Assembly: GCA_013138615.1 (NCBI GenBank)
Contig: WTCK01000218.1
Span: 1-9,702 of the forward strand
Length of the DNA: 9,702 nt
Reading direction: 5' to 3'
From: Candidatus Thorarchaeota archaeon
GTDB lineage: Archaea; Asgardarchaeota; Thorarchaeia; Thorarchaeales; Thorarchaeaceae
Every line of letters starts with the position of its first letter. The stretch's first letter is position 1. Shown here one piece after another: positions 6,788 to 9,702 of this stretch. The notes under the pieces are model-generated. The model saw nothing but the letters and a program-made list of their open reading frames with translations. It was not told where the DNA came from and did no database searches. The position numbers and the translations under genes are program-made.

Positions 6788-9237
6788 TGGCAAGCTCTTG
6801 GATTCTCAAGACTAGGCAGATGTCCGAGGCTGGAAAGGAGATTCTTCTGAGGGAAGCGCTTGTCAACCACATGCGAAGCACTAGGGATCGTCAACTTCTG
6901 ACGGAAATCGCAGAAGGCCCTCGACCCATGGAAGATATCTTGTCTTTCTTTGCGTCATTTTGGTTGTATCATTACCAAGGTGTTAAGCTGCTTGGATTCG
7001 ATGAGGCACAGGATCTTACAATCGAGCTTAAGGATGAAGCAACACGCGAGGAACGTCGTCAACTTGAGCTTGAGATTCGGCTGCTGCTTGGTGTCAAGTT
7101 TCAAGAGGAGATTGATGTATCACGGCTTGTAAGTGAGTTCTTCGTCGATGCCGCAGATAAGATGGGCGGCAAGAGTACAACTGATCAAAGCACGAAGGAT
7201 ATGGCACTATCTTTGGTGAAGGAGTATCTCGGAAAGATCCCGACTAACTATTCGCCAAATCATGATATTGATTTCATAAATGAGGTGACTGGCTGGGGTG
7301 CAGAATGGCGACGAGAACTCTACGCAAAAGCTTCTGGCCTGAAAGAAACCGCCCTCTCCTTGAGGGATGAATTGCTCAAGCCCAGAGATGAAGAAACTGC
7401 AGAAATCACAGTCCTAACTCGCGGTCTGAGTCAAGTTTTCGGAACTGTCAAGTACGCAGAGGGGCGACCCATGCAATCCATCTCCGACTCGACTTGGAAC
7501 ACCATTACGGAGGCAGTACTAAACCGATTCAGCCAGAGTCCCACGGAGCTACAGGCGATACGAGCTGCCCACGAATTTAGGCTCGGGTTAATCGAAGCCA
7601 TCGAAATCGATCTTGAAACGCCCACATCGCTTGAGGAGTATGAGGCGAAGATGGGTCAGGTAGTCGCGAATCACTTGAGTGAGATGATTAGAGCCGAGCC
7701 TGAGAGCGCCTACAATATGCTGTCACAGCTACTTCAGATCAACTCTAGTGATATTCAAGCCGCGCTGCGAGTAAAGGGCATCAAGGATGTTTTGCAGCTG
7801 GCAGACGGTTTAATGAGCGTGGTTGAACCAGCTGCTGCTAAAGCTGAAGGCCCCTCCGTCAACAAGGAGGACCTTGAAGTAATGGAGCGGTCGTTGAGGC
7901 GTCTTGAGAAACTTGAAACCACTCTCCAGAAACAGGTCAAGGGTATGCTGAGAGCAAAAGGGTGGAGAGCATCAGAACTGGACAAAATCTCATTGGATCT
8001 TCTGACCAAGGACCGTAGCAGTCTAATGGGCATTGAGGTTCAAGTACTGGAAACCCTTGAATCAAAGATGCGTGTTCCCTCTCCAGAGGACCTCAAGTTG
8101 CTCATCAAACAGTGTGAGCAAGTTCATGATGGCTCTCTAAGTTCACTGGGTATGACCTCTGTTTCCGATATTAGTAAGCAACTCAGGCATGAAGAAGCCG
8201 CGAGAGCTGTCAAACTAGACTTAGTCTGGCATTTCACTATAGGTCTGTTGACGAATCTTACACGCATCGTGGAAACCTACATGCGATCGAAGCAAGATAT
8301 GCTCCGCGTGAAGGCACTACTCAAGAGCATCTACGAAGATACAGAAATCGAGCTTCAATTCATGCGCGAGGAGATCCTGATTGACCTTACAGCTATCCGC
8401 ATCTACGAGCTGAAATGCGTGCACCCTGAACTCAAAGCATCAACAATAAGCGCATGGATGCATGCACGTTTGGCAAGCAAAGCATTGGATGCTGCTTCTT
8501 CAAACCTTGAGTCAACGCCAAGTCCGGTATTCGAGGGTGTAGTGGAATCTCCTCTCATCCTGGATGGTCTTACGTTTGATAATTACGCCATCGCATATGA
8601 TGCGATGCATCGCTTCTTGAAACAGGAACGGTCTGAAAAGGAGGTAAAAGAGGAGCTAGTCATTGAAGCAAAACGACAACAGCAAAAACGAGCTGAGCGC
8701 AAGAAGGCATCGCTCGATGCACTAGCTTTTGTCTACACAAAGGCTCATACCGTGTTCAGGGCAATAGCCCGTGTAGGAACTGCCGGCTTAGACTGGACCA
8801 CAAATGACGATACAAAGCTCGCCAACCTTCTTGCATTTTATGTGCGGACAAGCCGAGGACGTTCTGTTTGCACGGATTGCGGTATTATGCCCAAAGAAGG
8901 AGCTTGCTCTGAACATGGGTCCGACCATATGATCAAGTGTAAGGATTTGGACAGTCTTGCTGTATTCGTGATGCGATCCATCTCTGACATAAAGAGAGGT
9001 CTGATTGGTCCCAAAGCTGAAGCCATGACATGGGATGAGGCCAAGGTCATTGTCCAAAGAGAAATTGGGAATTTAAGGAGGAGCGGCAAGTTGACGTCCA
9101 AGACGAATTTGAATGCCATGCTCCCCGGCGAGATAAATTACATTGTGGGGCCGGCACTAGCTAAGGTGATTGGGCAGTACTTCAATAACTCGTTGCAGTA
9201 CGCGGCACGACGTGCTAATCTGGCGAAATCCTACTAG
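6787..9237 (+). CDS. Large helical protein of unknown family with C-terminal zinc-ribbon-like motif (816 aa)
   Basis: I do not recognise this family. The product looks soluble and overwhelmingly helical. An aromatic, hydrophobic stretch (51-71, containing SFFASFWLYHY) near the N-terminus is more like a buried or interface helix than a membrane span. Middle regions contain many charged amphipathic helices (for example around 365-390). A strongly charged helix (611-641, rich in K, E, R and Q) precedes a zinc-ribbon-like cluster: C695-x2-C698-x8-C707-x2-H710, with H714 and C718 nearby. The 'CxxCG...CxxHG' form is common in archaeal zinc ribbons, including those of replication and transcription proteins, but also elsewhere. 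After it come about 100 residues, partly basic, ending in QYFNNSLQYAARRANLAKSY. The start is fixed by GGAGGTG and the TAATG overlap with the 872-aa gene, so the two are translated together and probably interact. The zinc motif could hold the fold, a nucleic acid or a partner. Confidence 0.92.
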   Translation: MASSWILKTRQMSEAGKEILLREALVNHMRSTRDRQLLTEIAEGPRPMEDILSFFASFWLYHYQGVKLLGFDEAQDLTIELKDEATREERRQLELEIRLLLGVKFQEEIDVSRLVSEFFVDAADKMGGKSTTDQSTKDMALSLVKEYLGKIPTNYSPNHDIDFINEVTGWGAEWRRELYAKASGLKETALSLRDELLKPRDEETAEITVLTRGLSQVFGTVKYAEGRPMQSISDSTWNTITEAVLNRFSQSPTELQAIRAAHEFRLGLIEAIEIDLETPTSLEEYEAKMGQVVANHLSEMIRAEPESAYNMLSQLLQINSSDIQAALRVKGIKDVLQLADGLMSVVEPAAAKAEGPSVNKEDLEVMERSLRRLEKLETTLQKQVKGMLRAKGWRASELDKISLDLLTKDRSSLMGIEVQVLETLESKMRVPSPEDLKLLIKQCEQVHDGSLSSLGMTSVSDISKQLRHEEAARAVKLDLVWHFTIGLLTNLTRIVETYMRSKQDMLRVKALLKSIYEDTEIELQFMREEILIDLTAIRIYELKCVHPELKASTISAWMHARLASKALDAASSNLESTPSPVFEGVVESPLILDGLTFDNYAIAYDAMHRFLKQERSEKEVKEELVIEAKRQQQKRAERKKASLDALAFVYTKAHTVFRAIARVGTAGLDWTTNDDTKLANLLAFYVRTSRGRSVCTDCGIMPKEGACSEHGSDHMIKCKDLDSLAVFVMRSISDIKRGLIGPKAEAMTWDEAKVIVQREIGNLRRSGKLTSKTNLNAMLPGEINYIVGPALAKVIGQYFNNSLQYAARRANLAKSY

Positions 9238-9247
9238 TTTGAAACTA
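9235..9247. repeat. 13-base perfect palindrome across the stop codon
   Basis: TAGTTT (9235-9240), a central G, and AAACTA (9242-9247). The first three bases are the stop of the 816-aa gene. A one-base loop makes an RNA hairpin unlikely over the full length. As DNA it could be a dimeric protein site, 13 bases upstream of the TATA-like element of the lyase gene, close to where an archaeal regulator or activator could bind. Chance is possible. Confidence 0.3.
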
Positions 9248-9259
9248 ACAAGCGGAACC

Positions 9260-9266
9260 TTTTATA
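9260..9266 (+). promoter_or_regulatory. Archaeal TATA box with BRE-like flank for the DapA-family gene
   Basis: TTTTATA, preceded by the purine-containing CGGAACC (9253-9259) as a possible BRE. Transcription about 25 bases downstream would start near 9288-9290, leaving a leader of around 15 bases that still includes AGGTG (9293-9297). The spacing fits an archaeal promoter well and separates this gene from the unit upstream. Confidence 0.65.
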
Positions 9267-9304
9267 CGACCGCACAGTCCGCGAAGCCTGTCAGGTGGTT
9301 CTTG

Positions 9305-9702
9305 ATGGCTAAGTTCAAACCAAAGGGTGTTATGCCCGCCTTGGTGACCCCTTTCACAAAGGACGGCGACATAATAGAAGAAGGATTCAAGGACATAATC
9401 GATTATGCGATTGAGAAGGGCGCGACCGGTCTCGTACCTGCTGGGACGACCGGAGAGTTCGTCTATATGCGGACCGAGGAGCGAAAGAAACTCTTCAAGA
9501 TGTGCGTAGAATTCGCCGATGGTCGCGTGCCCGTGGTGGCCGGGACTGGAGAAACTAGCACAGAAGCAACAGTCAAGATGACCAAGTTTGCTGCAGACAT
9601 AGGATGTGATGCAGCCCTAGTCATTTCACCATTCTATCTTCGCCCAACAGACAAGGGATACTACGAGCACTATGAATCTGTTGCAGGAAATGGTGGGTTG
9701 CC
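9305..9702 (+). CDS. DapA-family lyase/aldolase (dihydrodipicolinate synthase / N-acetylneuraminate lyase family), 3' end outside the window
   Basis: The first 132 codons of a class I aldolase-fold enzyme; full family members are about 290-300 aa. Seen: the N-terminal GVMPALVTPF, the substrate-carboxylate loop G47-T48-T49-G50-E51, the VVAGTGETST strand and loop (77-86), and ISPFYLRP (107-114), whose Y111 aligns with the family's catalytic-triad tyrosine region. The Schiff-base lysine and the residues that separate true dihydrodipicolinate synthase from 2-keto-3-deoxy-sugar-acid aldolases or N-acetylneuraminate lyase lie beyond the edge. The role could therefore be lysine/diaminopimelate synthesis or cleavage of a 2-keto-3-deoxy acid to pyruvate and an aldehyde. 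The ATG follows AGGTG with a 7-base gap; an in-frame TTG directly before it is less likely. The gene has its own promoter. The family call is firm, the substrate open. Confidence 0.93.
   Translation, partial: MAKFKPKGVMPALVTPFTKDGDIIEEGFKDIIDYAIEKGATGLVPAGTTGEFVYMRTEERKKLFKMCVEFADGRVPVVAGTGETSTEATVKMTKFAADIGCDAALVISPFYLRPTDKGYYEHYESVAGNGGL

Noticed and set aside
7147..7176. P-loop-like match in the 816-aa protein (A-x4-G-K-S, residues 123-130, ADKMGGKS).
   Set aside because: It fits the loose Walker A pattern, but no hydrophobic beta strand precedes it (it follows a helix-like stretch SEFFVDAAD), and no Walker B or other NTPase motif follows at a suitable distance.
5368..9237. Short resemblance between the two large proteins: QYF...LQQY...ATRRA in the first and QYF..SLQYAARRA at the end of the second.
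   Set aside because: About 20 residues with gaps, in different relative positions, not enough to argue for duplication. A profile-profile alignment of the full proteins would decide it.
3081..9237. Reading the hydrolase and the two large proteins as a defence island.
   Set aside because: No nuclease, ATPase, TIR, reverse transcriptase or other effector motif in the large proteins, no mobile-element or repeat context, and flanking genes are metabolic.
4..9702. Functional link between the aldehyde oxidoreductase and the DapA-family lyase (keto-deoxy-acid cleavage followed by aldehyde oxidation).
   Set aside because: Chemically possible, but the genes are 7.4 kb apart, separately transcribed and separated by unrelated genes; both substrates are unknown.

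Overview
The window looks like a chromosomal stretch of an archaeon. The evidence is a tungsten-type aldehyde:ferredoxin oxidoreductase, a stand-alone DUF123 (GIY-YIG-like) protein, an archaeal-looking DapA-family lyase, a TATA/BRE-like promoter at the expected distance from a short leader, and Shine-Dalgarno sites matching GGAGGTG. The balanced base composition and the large, helix-rich proteins of unknown family would fit an Asgard lineage such as Thorarchaeota. That placement is a guess from general character, not from a marker gene.

Layout, left to right. Positions 4-1905 (+) encode an almost complete or complete aldehyde:ferredoxin oxidoreductase with all four cluster cysteines. A small 70-residue gene (1950-2162, -) converges on it; it has a GTG start and a clear GGAGG site. 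Positions 2163-2478 hold no gene that I can recognise. A DUF123 protein (2479-2958, -) is divergently paired, across a 122-base spacer, with a metallo-beta-lactamase-fold hydrolase carrying a C-terminal winged-helix-like region (3081-4028, +). A two-gene unit follows: an 872-residue protein (4169-6787) and an 816-residue protein (6787-9237) whose stop and start overlap in TAATG. A DapA-family lyase with its own promoter starts at 9305 and runs off the right edge.

The 872/816 pair is the least explained part, about half of the window. Both proteins look soluble and mostly helical, and I recognise neither family. The first has a long charged coiled-coil-like segment, a proline-rich linker and a beta-rich tail. 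The second has a basic/acidic helix followed by a Cys2-Cys-His zinc-ribbon-like motif near its C-terminus. Overlapping translation, with a near-ideal ribosome site inside the end of the first gene, suggests the two products are made together and may form a complex. What that complex does cannot be read from the sequence.

The remaining genes are ordinary archaeal metabolic or housekeeping types, and nothing shows that they work with the pair. No CRISPR array, insertion sequence, tRNA or rRNA was seen.
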